The position numbers and the translations under genes are program-made. From Cryptoclostridium sp036644995 (lineage in GTDB: Bacteria; Bacillota; Dehalobacteriia; UBA7702), in the NCBI GenBank assembly GCA_036644995.1, contig JAVXOZ010000007.1, forward strand, positions 1-64,000: DNA of 64,000 nucleotides, read 5' to 3'. Shown one piece after another: positions 43,058 through 51,719 of the stretch (positions are counted from its first letter, which is position 1; every line of letters starts with the position of its first letter). The notes under the pieces were generated by a model. That model did no database searches and had not been told where the DNA came from. It was given only the letters and a program-made list of their open reading frames with translations.

Positions 43058-43822
43058 CTACTTTTCCAAAAAGTTCCTGCTTATTGAAATAAATTCATCT
43101 TGATTTGACAGCATTCCAGGATGACCGCCTGTTTCAAACAAGTGCATTGTTCCGTGCCCAATTTTGAGAAGCATTTCTCCATAAATTTTTTCAAAATACG
43201 TGGGCGAAATACTGCTGACAAATTCATCTTGTTTACTGCCTGTCATAAGAATATCCGTCTTAAGTACCGATAAATCCTTATGAAAAAACTTGCCAATTTC
43301 TTTTTCATGCCTAACAATAGCAAGTGTATCGTTGTCCACTACTTTTTCCCATCCATTCCCTTGCATATATTGGTAGAACATTTTCGCATTTTCATTATGC
43401 TTTGAAAGCTCCCTGTCCGCTACAATATTTGCTGTAAATTCTTTAAGCGGTGTTTCTCCCTCGAAGCTGTCCGCAATTACTTTTGACAAAAGCTCCGGAG
43501 CTTCTAAGGCTACATTGATAGCTACTAATGCACCACCACTACTGCCCATAATATTTACGTTTTTATAATTTTTTAATTTTAGAAACGCAATAACCTGCTG
43601 TGCCTCATCAAACCATAAGTCCACAGGGAACTCTGTAAGTCGGTCTGATTGACCATACCCTAAGAAATCTATTAAAATCACTTTGAAGCTATCATTATAT
43701 TTCTCGGCAATTCCAGAAAACATAACAGACGATGCGGTATTTCCATGTAGCATCAAAAGTGGTGCGCCAGTTCCAATTTCTTCATAATAAATATTGTGCG
43801 ATTCATAATTAAAGTAAGCCAT
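43058..43822 (-). CDS. Alpha/beta hydrolase
   Basis: 254 residues, alpha/beta-hydrolase fold. Oxyanion region LLMLHGNTASS, strand VILIDFLGYGQSDR, nucleophile serine in the elbow MGSSGGAL (~residue 94), acid in TGSKQDEFV and catalytic histidine near the C terminus (GGHPGM). The triad is complete. No signal peptide, so cytoplasmic. Substrate unknown; the family includes esterases, lipases and dehalogenase-like enzymes. AGGAGGG lies 6 bases before ATG 43822. It stands alone on the minus strand next to a mobile-element relic, so it may have come by transfer. Confidence 0.85.
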   Translation of the reverse strand: MAYFNYESHNIYYEEIGTGAPLLMLHGNTASSVMFSGIAEKYNDSFKVILIDFLGYGQSDRLTEFPVDLWFDEAQQVIAFLKLKNYKNVNIMGSSGGALVAINVALEAPELLSKVIADSFEGETPLKEFTANIVADRELSKHNENAKMFYQYMQGNGWEKVVDNDTLAIVRHEKEIGKFFHKDLSVLKTDILMTGSKQDEFVSSISPTYFEKIYGEMLLKIGHGTMHLFETGGHPGMLSNQDEFISISRNFLEK

Positions 43823-44338
43823 AATAGCCCTCCTGTTTATATAAGTTTTTATTTTCTATATATACAGCAAGCCCAATTTTTTTATAACGGTCTTGCCGTT
43901 ACATCCAGATCTTCATTACCAATGCCCCCTTAGGTTTAATAAAGCAAATATAAATTAAACTCACCAATGCAAAAATTATATTTTTATACAATTTGGCGGT
44001 AAATTTTTTGTGCAGTTGAAATACATTTGCGTATTTGATGATACAAAATGTGCAGAATACGTTTTGTAAATTATTTAATACTGGTTATCAATAAAATTTA
44101 ATTTTAAAATATTAATGGCATTAGCACCTTTTTGTAAAGCAATTATATAAAACAAGCAAAGTAATTAAATATTTTTGTTACCAATTAACATGAGTTTTAA
44201 CACGGAATTTCCATATACAGTGCAACATTATTTAGTAGCATAGCATTATAGTAATCACCATGGGATACAGTGTCGGAAACTATATATGAAGTACCATGGG
44301 ATACAATAGCATTATTGGATACCAAAAGGTAATAAAAA
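43823..44338. other. Intergenic spacer with a short direct repeat
   Basis: About 515 AT-rich bases. ACCATGGGATACA occurs twice, at 44257-44269 and 44293-44305, with a related TGGATACC at 44316. No gene, RNA or clear terminator seen. Confidence 0.4.
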
Positions 44339-46588
44339 TTAATTGTTAAAAATGGTAAATTGATTTTTTCCTAAGCGTTTTGAGTTATACAGTGCTTTAT
44401 CTGCATTATCGTATAATATGGAAAAACTAATGCCATTTTGGGGGGCAATGGCAATCCCAATACTGCAACTTATCCGTACCTCATAATTTTCGTTTAATCC
44501 ACGAATTTCCTCCAGAACTTTTACAGTTTTTCTTCTAATTATTTCTAATGTATAATTACCCGGCATAAATATGGCAAATTCATCGCCGCCCATTCGTGCC
44601 ACCAAATCTTGTTCTCTTAAAACAGACTTAAGCTTTGCACCCACATCTATAAGTAATTCATCACCGATATTGTGCCCCAAGGTATCGTTAACATTTTTAA
44701 AATCATCAATATCCAGCATCATAAAAACACCTTCTGCCTGAGATTGCAAAGCAATATTAACAAATGCTTCAGCAGCACTGCGGTTATATAGTCCGGTTAA
44801 AGGATCTTGGCATACTCTTTTTTGCAACTGTATTTCTTTTTCTTTTTGTTCGTTGATATTATGGGTGTAGATGTAACAAATTATTTCATTGGTATCGGGA
44901 TTTTTCATAATATGGGTAAGATTTTTTGCCCAAGTAATTTTATTATCTTTCATATAGCGAAATTCTACAATTATTTCTTTTTTGCCGTTGTAATAAGCAG
45001 CTAAAAGATTTTGAGGTAAAACGCTTTTACGTACGGAATCTCGGTCGTCGTTATAGATATCCCGATTAAGATTTTCTTCAATAAAACAAGAATAGGGGAT
45101 TTTGCTTTCATCTATCCTGTCTTTATAAAATCGCTCCACAATTAAGTCTTTGGTAAGGTTAACTGTGATGGTGGATAGCAAATCCGGCATGATGGTAGAA
45201 CGGAATTGCCTTTCGTTATCATATCTTTCTTGAGCTTCTTTTTCAGCGGTAATATTATCCAAAATTCCCACAGCTTTTGCGGGTCTGTTTTTATTATCAA
45301 AAATATTTGTAAATGTTAATCTTAACCAAATCTTTTTACCTTGAACTGTAAAACAGCGAAATTCCGTAATATAATTTTTTTCACCGTTCCTCATGGCTTT
45401 ATAGGCTTTGTAGAATATTTCTTCATCATCTTTATAGACTATTTTTTTTGCCAGTGTCTCTATGGGGTCGTTTAAAACCTTAGGTAAGCCAAAAAGCTCA
45501 TTCATTTTAGTAATGTGGGTAATTGTATTATTCTTAATATCATATTCAAATATATTTTTTTCGCTGGATTCCATGGCAATGGCAAAACGCTCATTGGCAA
45601 TGCTTAATTCCTTATTGTTTTTTACTGCCTGCTCTCTGTATTTTCTTCCGTAATAAACTATAATACCTGCACCTGTCAGTGAGATTAGGAGCAATTCAAT
45701 CATCAATTTTAGGGCAATTTCATTAATTGGTTTGGCATATTCATATATTACATCTTTGGGTATCACTTGGATTAAATACCAATTATTTACACCTATGGGC
45801 ACGTATAGCATGATGCGATTTCCTTTTTGGTTGTGAAAAGCTACAATTTCGCCGTTACTATCTTTTTTCATGGTAGCCTTAATATCTATTGCGGCTTCAT
45901 TATCTTCAAAACTGGAGTTTTCAAAAAAGTTCCATTTCTTACCATTGTAGATGGAGCCATTGTTGTTTTGAGATAAAATAACAAAGCCTTGGCTATCTAC
46001 CAAAAGTGCATAACCATAACCATTAAAGGTGGTAATATTGGCTGTTTTAGCAAGTTGCTTAGATTCTAAAACAGCAGAAATCATGCCGCAAATTTTACCA
46101 TTTTTTTCAATGGGGGCATAAAATATAAAATACATTTCAGTGCTATAGGTTTTTTCCAAAATATTATCAATGCCGCTTTTACCCATCATAGCTTTTTGGT
46201 AATAATCACGTTGGGAAATATTTTTAATAGAGCCATCGCATCGCATGGAATTGCCCTTTGTATCCGTAAGTGCCATGGGTTCAAAGGGTGTTTTTTTTTC
46301 GATTTCCTGTAAATCTGATAATACCGCAGAAGAAGTTAAATCATCATAATTGGCAAAAAGAATAGCGGCTCTTTCCACAATGGATAAATAGCCGGCTAAT
46401 TGTGAATTTACTTCGGCTGCATTTTGGTTGGTTATTTCATAAAGTCTGGATTCACAAGTTTTTTTGGTATAATCTGAACTTTCCAAAGTAAACAAATAGA
46501 ATGCTACGCACATTAAAGCCAAAAGCCCAAATAGCCAGCATAATTGAATAACTTTATCTTTATTTCTTTTAAAAACGTTAAAGTTCAT
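44339..46588 (-). CDS. Membrane-bound diguanylate cyclase with extracytoplasmic sensor and PAS domains
   Basis: 749 residues. First membrane helix ~15-33, a ~260-residue extracytoplasmic sensor of the dCACHE type (YALLVDSQGFVILSQ), second helix near 300-318, one or two PAS domains (~330-590) and a C-terminal GGDEF domain. The active motif GGDEF is intact at ~666-670, and the REQD sequence five residues upstream matches the RxxD inhibitory site, so it should make cyclic-di-GMP with feedback control. No EAL domain. Stand-alone gene with its own region; YajQ at 49970 is a possible cyclic-di-GMP binder. The signal sensed is unknown. Confidence 0.92.
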   Translation of the reverse strand: MNFNVFKRNKDKVIQLCWLFGLLALMCVAFYLFTLESSDYTKKTCESRLYEITNQNAAEVNSQLAGYLSIVERAAILFANYDDLTSSAVLSDLQEIEKKTPFEPMALTDTKGNSMRCDGSIKNISQRDYYQKAMMGKSGIDNILEKTYSTEMYFIFYAPIEKNGKICGMISAVLESKQLAKTANITTFNGYGYALLVDSQGFVILSQNNNGSIYNGKKWNFFENSSFEDNEAAIDIKATMKKDSNGEIVAFHNQKGNRIMLYVPIGVNNWYLIQVIPKDVIYEYAKPINEIALKLMIELLLISLTGAGIIVYYGRKYREQAVKNNKELSIANERFAIAMESSEKNIFEYDIKNNTITHITKMNELFGLPKVLNDPIETLAKKIVYKDDEEIFYKAYKAMRNGEKNYITEFRCFTVQGKKIWLRLTFTNIFDNKNRPAKAVGILDNITAEKEAQERYDNERQFRSTIMPDLLSTITVNLTKDLIVERFYKDRIDESKIPYSCFIEENLNRDIYNDDRDSVRKSVLPQNLLAAYYNGKKEIIVEFRYMKDNKITWAKNLTHIMKNPDTNEIICYIYTHNINEQKEKEIQLQKRVCQDPLTGLYNRSAAEAFVNIALQSQAEGVFMMLDIDDFKNVNDTLGHNIGDELLIDVGAKLKSVLREQDLVARMGGDEFAIFMPGNYTLEIIRRKTVKVLEEIRGLNENYEVRISCSIGIAIAPQNGISFSILYDNADKALYNSKRLGKNQFTIFNN

Positions 46589-46773
46589 AAATTCACCTTT
46601 ACTAATATTTAACAGTATAACAAATAATTTTACCTATTTCAATCAAAATAAATGAATTAAATAATAGAAATTTGTCGTAAAAAGTAAAGTCATAAGATGC
46701 AATAGGAAATACAAAAATCCACCTTATTTTAAACTTTTATTATCAAAGTTTTACTATTTATCTTGGGTATATC

Positions 46774-46803
46774 TTGCATATGGAAGCCGTGGTATGGTAT
46801 AAT
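46774..46803 (+). promoter_or_regulatory. Sigma-A-type promoter of glnS
   Basis: TTGCAT (46774-46779), 18-base spacer, TATAAT (46798-46803) with an extended TG (TGGTATAAT). The leader of about 45 bases is too short for a T-box. Confidence 0.65.
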
Positions 46804-46852
46804 TTAGTATTAAAATAGCACATATTATAAGGTATATATAAAAGGAGAACAT

Positions 46853-48547
46853 ATGGAAAAGATTAGCCCCGATAATACACCTGTGGCAGTGGCAGTGGCG
46901 GAACAGGAAAAAAAGAATTTTATTGAACATTTTATAGATGAAGATTTGGAATCTCAGCGTTTTGATACTGTGCAAACCAGATTTCCCCCTGAGCCAAATG
47001 GCTATTTGCATTTGGGTCATGCCAAAGCCATTTGCTTAAATTTTGGCTTGGCAGAAAAATATAAGGGTGTTTGCAATTTACGCTTAGATGATACTAATCC
47101 TGAAAAAGAAGATGTGGAATATGTGGATTCCATTAAAGAGGACATTGCTTGGTTGGGTTTTAAGTGGAATGAGCTATTTTACACATCGGATTATTTTCCC
47201 TGTTTATACAATTTAGCAGAGGAATTAATAAAAATGGGTAAGGCATTTGTCTGTGACTTAAATGCCGAGGAAATGCGGGAATATCGTGGTACCTTAAAAG
47301 AGCCGGGGAAAGATAGTCCTTATCGCAATCGCAGCATTGAAGAAAATTTAGACCTTTTTAGGCGGATGAAAGCAGGGGAGTTTCCTGATGGCAGCCGCAC
47401 TCTCCGTGCAAAAATAGATATGACTTCACCAAACCTCAATATGCGTGACCCTATTATTTATAGAATTCAACGTGGGCATCATCATCGCACAGGGGATACA
47501 TGGTGCATTTATCCCATGTATGATTTTGCTCACCCCTTATCCGATTCCATTGAGGGTGTTACTTTTTCCATTTGCACTGTGGAATTTGAGGCACATCGCC
47601 CCCTTTATGATTGGTTTTTGCAGAATTTGAATATGCCTACCCAAAGCAGGCAAATTGAATTTGCCAGATTAAATGTAAATTATGCTTTAATGTCTAAACG
47701 AAAACTTAAAAAAATGGTGGATGAAGGAATTGTGGCAGGTTGGGACGACCCCAGAATGCTCACTATTTCCGGTATGCGTCATCGTGGTTATCCAGGGGCA
47801 GCTATTAGAGCATTTTGCGAAAGTGTAGGTGTTGCCAAAGCAAACAGCACCGTGGATATGGCTCAATTAGAGTTTTTTGTACGTGATAACCTAAACTATA
47901 ACGCTCAAAGGGTTATGGCGGTTTTAGACCCCCTAAAGGTAACTATCACCAATTATCCCCAGGGTAAATACGAAACTTTTGATGCGGTAAATAACCAAGA
48001 GCGTGAGGAGGACGGAACTCGCCCTATTACTTTTGGCAGAGAAATTTATATTGAACGTAGCGATTTTATGGAAAATCCCGTAAAAAAATTCCATCGGCTC
48101 TCACCGGGTAGGGAATTGCGCTTGCTCCATGCTTATTATATTAAATGTGAGGAATTTATCACCGATGAAGCGGGCAATGTAATAGAGCTGCTTTGTACTT
48201 ATGATCCCAACAGCCGTGGCGGCTGGTGTGAAGATGGCCGCAAGGTAAAAGGCACTGCCCACTGGGTGGCAGCCCATGATTGTGTAGAAGGCGAAATTCG
48301 TTTATATGACCGTCTTTTTATCAAAGAAAATCCTGAAGATGGGGAACTTAGGGATAATCTCAATCCCGAATCTTTAGTAATAGTTAAAAATGCCAAATTG
48401 GAAAAGAGCTTGGAAACAGTGGAAAAAGGTAGCCGTTTTCAATTTCTCCGTCAAGGTTATTTTGTGGCTGATGGAGTAAATGAAGAAGGTAAACCTATTT
48501 TTAACCGTATAGTTTCCTTAAAGGATAGCTTTAATAAAGGTAAATAA
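46853..48547 (+). CDS. glnS: Glutaminyl-tRNA synthetase
   Basis: 564-residue class I synthetase that charges tRNA-Gln directly. The signature FPPEPNGYLHLGHAKAI (HIGH-type motif HLGH) and LRLDDTNPEKE are those of GlnRS rather than GltX. The KMSKS-type loop is MSKRKLKKMV, and the C-terminal beta-barrel anticodon-binding domain is present. Many Clostridia lack GlnRS and use GatCAB on Glu-tRNA-Gln; its presence is worth noting. AAAGGAG before ATG 46853. The aminopeptidase gene follows with one base between. Confidence 0.97.
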   Translation: MEKISPDNTPVAVAVAEQEKKNFIEHFIDEDLESQRFDTVQTRFPPEPNGYLHLGHAKAICLNFGLAEKYKGVCNLRLDDTNPEKEDVEYVDSIKEDIAWLGFKWNELFYTSDYFPCLYNLAEELIKMGKAFVCDLNAEEMREYRGTLKEPGKDSPYRNRSIEENLDLFRRMKAGEFPDGSRTLRAKIDMTSPNLNMRDPIIYRIQRGHHHRTGDTWCIYPMYDFAHPLSDSIEGVTFSICTVEFEAHRPLYDWFLQNLNMPTQSRQIEFARLNVNYALMSKRKLKKMVDEGIVAGWDDPRMLTISGMRHRGYPGAAIRAFCESVGVAKANSTVDMAQLEFFVRDNLNYNAQRVMAVLDPLKVTITNYPQGKYETFDAVNNQEREEDGTRPITFGREIYIERSDFMENPVKKFHRLSPGRELRLLHAYYIKCEEFITDEAGNVIELLCTYDPNSRGGWCEDGRKVKGTAHWVAAHDCVEGEIRLYDRLFIKENPEDGELRDNLNPESLVIVKNAKLEKSLETVEKGSRFQFLRQGYFVADGVNEEGKPIFNRIVSLKDSFNKGK

Positions 48548-48548
48548 T

Positions 48549-49502
48549 ATGGAAAAAATCACCAAAGGTATAGAAGAAGCTTTGTTTTACTGCTTAGGCT
48601 TACAAAAACACGAGAACCTGCTATTGGTTACCGATGAAATAAAAGCACATCTTTGCGATTTGTTTTTTGAGGTAGCCCGTGACCACGGTATTAATGTGGC
48701 TGTTTTAAAGATGACCGGCTTGGAAATGTCCGGCACTGAGCCCGGCAGCTTTTTCGGCAGTGCTTTAAGGGCGGCAGATGTGGCGGTGCTTCTTACTCAA
48801 CATTCCCTTTCTCATACCAGAGCACGGGAAAAAGCCAGTAAAAGGGGTACTCGTATTGCTTCTTTACCGGGATTTACCAGGCAAATGTTGGCAGGACCTA
48901 TGATGGTGGATTACGAAAAAATGGGAAAACTCACAGAAAAATTAAGTGGATTTTTGGATAGTGCCCAAACTGCCTATTTGTTGGGGGAAAGCGGTACAGA
49001 ATTAACCATGTCTTTAGATGAAAGAGCAGGCTTTGCAGACTTGGGCATTTACCGAGAAAAAGGTGATTGCGGGAATTTACCTGCAGGTGAAGCCTATATT
49101 GCACCCCAAGAAGGCACAGCCAATGGCATTATAGTTTTGGATGGCTCCATCACAGAAATTGGCAAAATCAGTGAACCTGTAACCCTAAAAGTAGAACATG
49201 GCATAGTTACCACCATTAAAGGTGGTGCTGAGGCAAAAGCTTTGGAAAAAGTGCTGTATAAAGCAGGAAAAGGTGCGGGAAACATTGCAGAATTGGGCTT
49301 GGGCACCAATGAAGGTGCGGTTCTTGTGGGTGACACTTTAAACGATGAAAAAGTGGTGGGCACCGCCCACATTGCCTTGGGAGATAACCTTAATTATGGT
49401 GGCAGAGTGGATTCAAACTGCCATTTAGATTGCGTTTTAAAAAATGCTACCCTTTATCTTGATGATATTTTAATCATAGACCAAGGCAAAATAGTGGTTT
49501 AA
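48549..49502 (+). CDS. Putative M29-like aminopeptidase
   Basis: 317 residues that resemble the leucyl aminopeptidase/thermophilic metallopeptidase (M29) relatives common in Clostridia. Supporting segments: LGLGTNEGAVLVGDTLNDEKVVGTAHIALGDN and the ending GGRVDSNCHLDCVLKNATLYLDD, which corresponds to the metal-binding histidine-aspartate stretch of the family. It is shorter than classical M29 enzymes (about 410), so activity is uncertain. No signal peptide. It starts one base after glnS and is probably in the same operon. Confidence 0.72.
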   Translation: MEKITKGIEEALFYCLGLQKHENLLLVTDEIKAHLCDLFFEVARDHGINVAVLKMTGLEMSGTEPGSFFGSALRAADVAVLLTQHSLSHTRAREKASKRGTRIASLPGFTRQMLAGPMMVDYEKMGKLTEKLSGFLDSAQTAYLLGESGTELTMSLDERAGFADLGIYREKGDCGNLPAGEAYIAPQEGTANGIIVLDGSITEIGKISEPVTLKVEHGIVTTIKGGAEAKALEKVLYKAGKGAGNIAELGLGTNEGAVLVGDTLNDEKVVGTAHIALGDNLNYGGRVDSNCHLDCVLKNATLYLDDILIIDQGKIVV

Positions 49503-49555
49503 ATTTACTTAGGTTTAATAAAGGTGATTGCCATTATTGGAGAAATTACCTAAAG

Positions 49556-49695
49556 TAAATCAAAATAGACTTGAGTGTAATGTACAAAAAAATGAGGTAA
49601 ATCAGAATAGACTTGGGTAAATATTGAAATAATATGTTAAATCAAAATAGACTTAGTAATATTTTAGTAATTTTTTACTAAATCAAAGTAGACTT
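49556..49695. repeat. Four 17-bp direct repeats phased at ~41 bp
   Basis: TAAATCAAAATAGACTT or a one-base variant occurs at 49556, 49598, 49638 and 49679 (spacing 42, 40, 41). Spacers are unlike each other. The distance is about four turns of DNA, so all copies face the same side of the helix. Confidence 0.85.
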
Positions 49696-49743
49696 AAGGT
49701 AGAAAAGCGTATTTTAAGCTACACTTAATTTAATATGGTAACA

Positions 49744-49820
49744 AACAAAGCATCTTGGCAAATAAGCTAATTTAAGATGGAATAAGCAAAGCATCTTTGC
49801 AGACAACTTAATTTAAGATG
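49744..49820. repeat. Two ~35-bp direct repeats in the glnS-yajQ gap
   Basis: Two units beginning AACAAAGCATCTT or AGCAAAGCATCTT and ending TTAATTTAAGATG or CTAATTTAAGATG, each about 35 bases. Within each, GCATCTT and AAGATG are inverted, so a hairpin is possible. The following bases to 49930 are rich in TTAAGTTAA-like words without clear order. Confidence 0.65.
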
Positions 49821-49969
49821 ATTGAAGGTAAATTGAAGTTAACGTGAAGCTAATTTTAAGTTAAACCTAAGTTAAAAAAATATTATTTAAGTAAAAATTA
49901 TGGTAAATCTAAAAAATAGTACAAATACTGCATATAAAATGTATAAAATATAAATTGGAGGTATTAATT

Positions 49970-50461
49970 ATGGCAAAGGACAGCTCATTTGATGTGGTTT
50001 CCGAAGTGGATATGCAAGAAGTTACCAACGCTGTGAACCAGGCAAGAAAGGAAATTTCTCAACGTTATGATTTTAAAGGCAGCAAAACCGAAATAGATTT
50101 GGATGAAGCCACCATTAAAATTACAACAGAAGATGAATTTCGCTTAAACAGTGTTGTGGATGTGTTAAAAACCAGATTGGTAACCAGAAAAGTTGCCATT
50201 AAAAACCTGCAATATGGCAAAGTTGAAGATGCCGCCGGTGGCACTGTGCGCCAAATTGTTACCATTAACCAAGGCATAGCCACGGATAAAGCCAAAGCCA
50301 TGGTTAAAGATATTAAAGCCGCCAAACTCAAGGTTCAGGCAGCTATCCAAGGGGATCAGCTCCGTGTTTCCGGCAAAGTAAAAGACGATTTACAAGCTGT
50401 GATGGCGTTGCTCCGTGAAAAAGATTATGGGGTAGAATTACAGTTTACCAATTACAGATAA
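49970..50461 (+). CDS. yajQ: YajQ family nucleotide-binding protein
   Basis: 163 residues, exactly the usual size. YajQ (DUF520) proteins have two ferredoxin-like domains and have been reported to bind cyclic-di-GMP or nucleic acids. Typical sequence: MAKDSSFDVVSEVDMQEV at the start, RYDFKGSKTEI, QGDQLRVSGKVKDDLQAVM near the end. ATG 49970 follows GGAGG by 8 bases; an upstream in-frame start at 49955 would include the ribosome binding site. Single gene with a terminator after it. Confidence 0.93.
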   Translation: MAKDSSFDVVSEVDMQEVTNAVNQARKEISQRYDFKGSKTEIDLDEATIKITTEDEFRLNSVVDVLKTRLVTRKVAIKNLQYGKVEDAAGGTVRQIVTINQGIATDKAKAMVKDIKAAKLKVQAAIQGDQLRVSGKVKDDLQAVMALLREKDYGVELQFTNYR

Positions 50462-50483
50462 ATAATAACCAATAAAAATCAGC

Positions 50484-50544
50484 AAAATGAGAAAATGTTC
50501 AGATAGCACTAAAATAGGCTATATGCGTATTTTCTCATTTTTTT
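50484..50544 (+). terminator. Terminator of yajQ
   Basis: AAAATGAGAAAAT pairs with ATTTTCTCATTTT, followed by TTT. The loop is long (about 32 bases) and includes a further small AGCAC...GCT pairing. Confidence 0.65.
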
Positions 50545-50590
50545 AAACAAAAAAATTACTTTAAAGAGTAAAAAAATCCAACAAATATAC

Positions 50591-50619
50591 TTGAATATTT
50601 ATAAAAAATGTTGTATAGT
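50591..50619 (+). promoter_or_regulatory. Promoter of argCJ
   Basis: TTGAAT (50591-50596), 17-base spacer, TATAGT (50614-50619). The -35 box lies in TTGAATATTTATA, half of which resembles an arginine-repressor (ArgR) box, but the AT-rich context makes that weak. Confidence 0.6.
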
Positions 50620-50651
50620 TATAGCATAGTGAAAATAGGGAGGATAATATT

Positions 50652-51689
50652 GTGCTTAATGTTGCAGTTTTGGGTGCATCGGGTTACGCAGGTGGTGAAT
50701 TGGTGCGTATTTTAGCAAACCACCCTTATTGTCGGGTTAAACATTTACTGGCTCACAGTAATAGCGGCAAAACTTTTGGGGAAATATTTCCTTTTTTTGG
50801 ACCTCTTGGTTCAATGATAATGGAAGATTTAGAATCTGATAATTATTTAGATGATACTGATATGGTTTTTTTGGCATTACCTCATGGTAAATCTGCACTT
50901 CACGTTAAAAAGATTTTAGCCGCAGGTAAAAAAGTTGTGGATTTGGGTGCGGATTTTCGCTTTAGAGATAGTAAAATCTACGAGCAATGGTATGGGGAGC
51001 ACCCCTACAAGGAAATTTGCAAAAGAACTCCCTATGGCTTGGCGGAAATTTATAGAGATAAAATTACAGGCAGTGATTTTGTGGCTAACCCCGGGTGTTA
51101 CCCTACCGGTGCTACTTTGGCTTTATATCCCTTGCTTAAAGAAGGTCTTTTGAAAACAGATTCCATTATTATAGATAGCAAAAGCGGGATTAGCGGTGCA
51201 GGGAGAGGTTTAAAAGAAGGTTCTTTATACTGTGAATCTTCAGAAAATATTAAGGCATATGCCGTTGCCACCCATCGCCACACCCCGGAAATTGAACAAA
51301 ATTTAAGCGAGGCAGCAGGTGAAAATTTACTTGTTAATTTCACTCCCCATCTCACCCCTATGAACCGTGGAATTTTAACCACCGCTTATGGCACCCTTAA
51401 TGAACAGGGATTAAAAGCAGATTTATCCGCTATTTTTAATAAATATTATGGCAATGAATACTTTATGCGATTGCTGGATTATGGAACTTTTCCTGAAACA
51501 AAATGGGTTCAAGGTACTAATTTTGTATTTTTGGGATTTACCGTGGATAAAAGAACAAATAGGGTAATTGTTTCCACCGCCATAGATAATTTGGTAAAAG
51601 GTGCAGCAGGGCAAGGTGTGCAAAACATGAATTTAATGTGGGGCTTTTTGGAGGATACAGGGCTAAATATGTTACCTGTTTTTCCCTAA
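50652..51689 (+). CDS. argC: N-acetyl-gamma-glutamyl-phosphate reductase
   Basis: 345 residues. Third step of arginine synthesis: NADPH-dependent reduction of N-acetylglutamyl phosphate. N-terminal Rossmann motif GASGYAGGELVRIL, catalytic cysteine in VANPGCYPTGATLAL (~residue 148) and a C-terminal catalytic histidine region (HRHTPEI). Starts at GTG 50652 with GGGAGG. First gene of the argCJBDF cluster; argJ follows after 30 bases. Confidence 0.97.
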   Translation: MLNVAVLGASGYAGGELVRILANHPYCRVKHLLAHSNSGKTFGEIFPFFGPLGSMIMEDLESDNYLDDTDMVFLALPHGKSALHVKKILAAGKKVVDLGADFRFRDSKIYEQWYGEHPYKEICKRTPYGLAEIYRDKITGSDFVANPGCYPTGATLALYPLLKEGLLKTDSIIIDSKSGISGAGRGLKEGSLYCESSENIKAYAVATHRHTPEIEQNLSEAAGENLLVNFTPHLTPMNRGILTTAYGTLNEQGLKADLSAIFNKYYGNEYFMRLLDYGTFPETKWVQGTNFVFLGFTVDKRTNRVIVSTAIDNLVKGAAGQGVQNMNLMWGFLEDTGLNMLPVFP

Positions 51690-51719
51690 GTCTACCTATA
51701 TATAAGGAGGTATATAATT

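Noticed and set aside
44257..44305. Duplicated ACCATGGGATACA as a mobile-element footprint
   Set aside because: Two short copies 36 bases apart with nothing between them that looks like an element.
46589..46852. T-box or other riboswitch before glnS
   Set aside because: The promoter lies about 45 bases before the start, and no T-box sequence or terminator is visible.
49556..49695. CRISPR-like array
   Set aside because: Repeats are only 17 bp, just four units, spacers are AT-rich, and there are no cas genes nearby.
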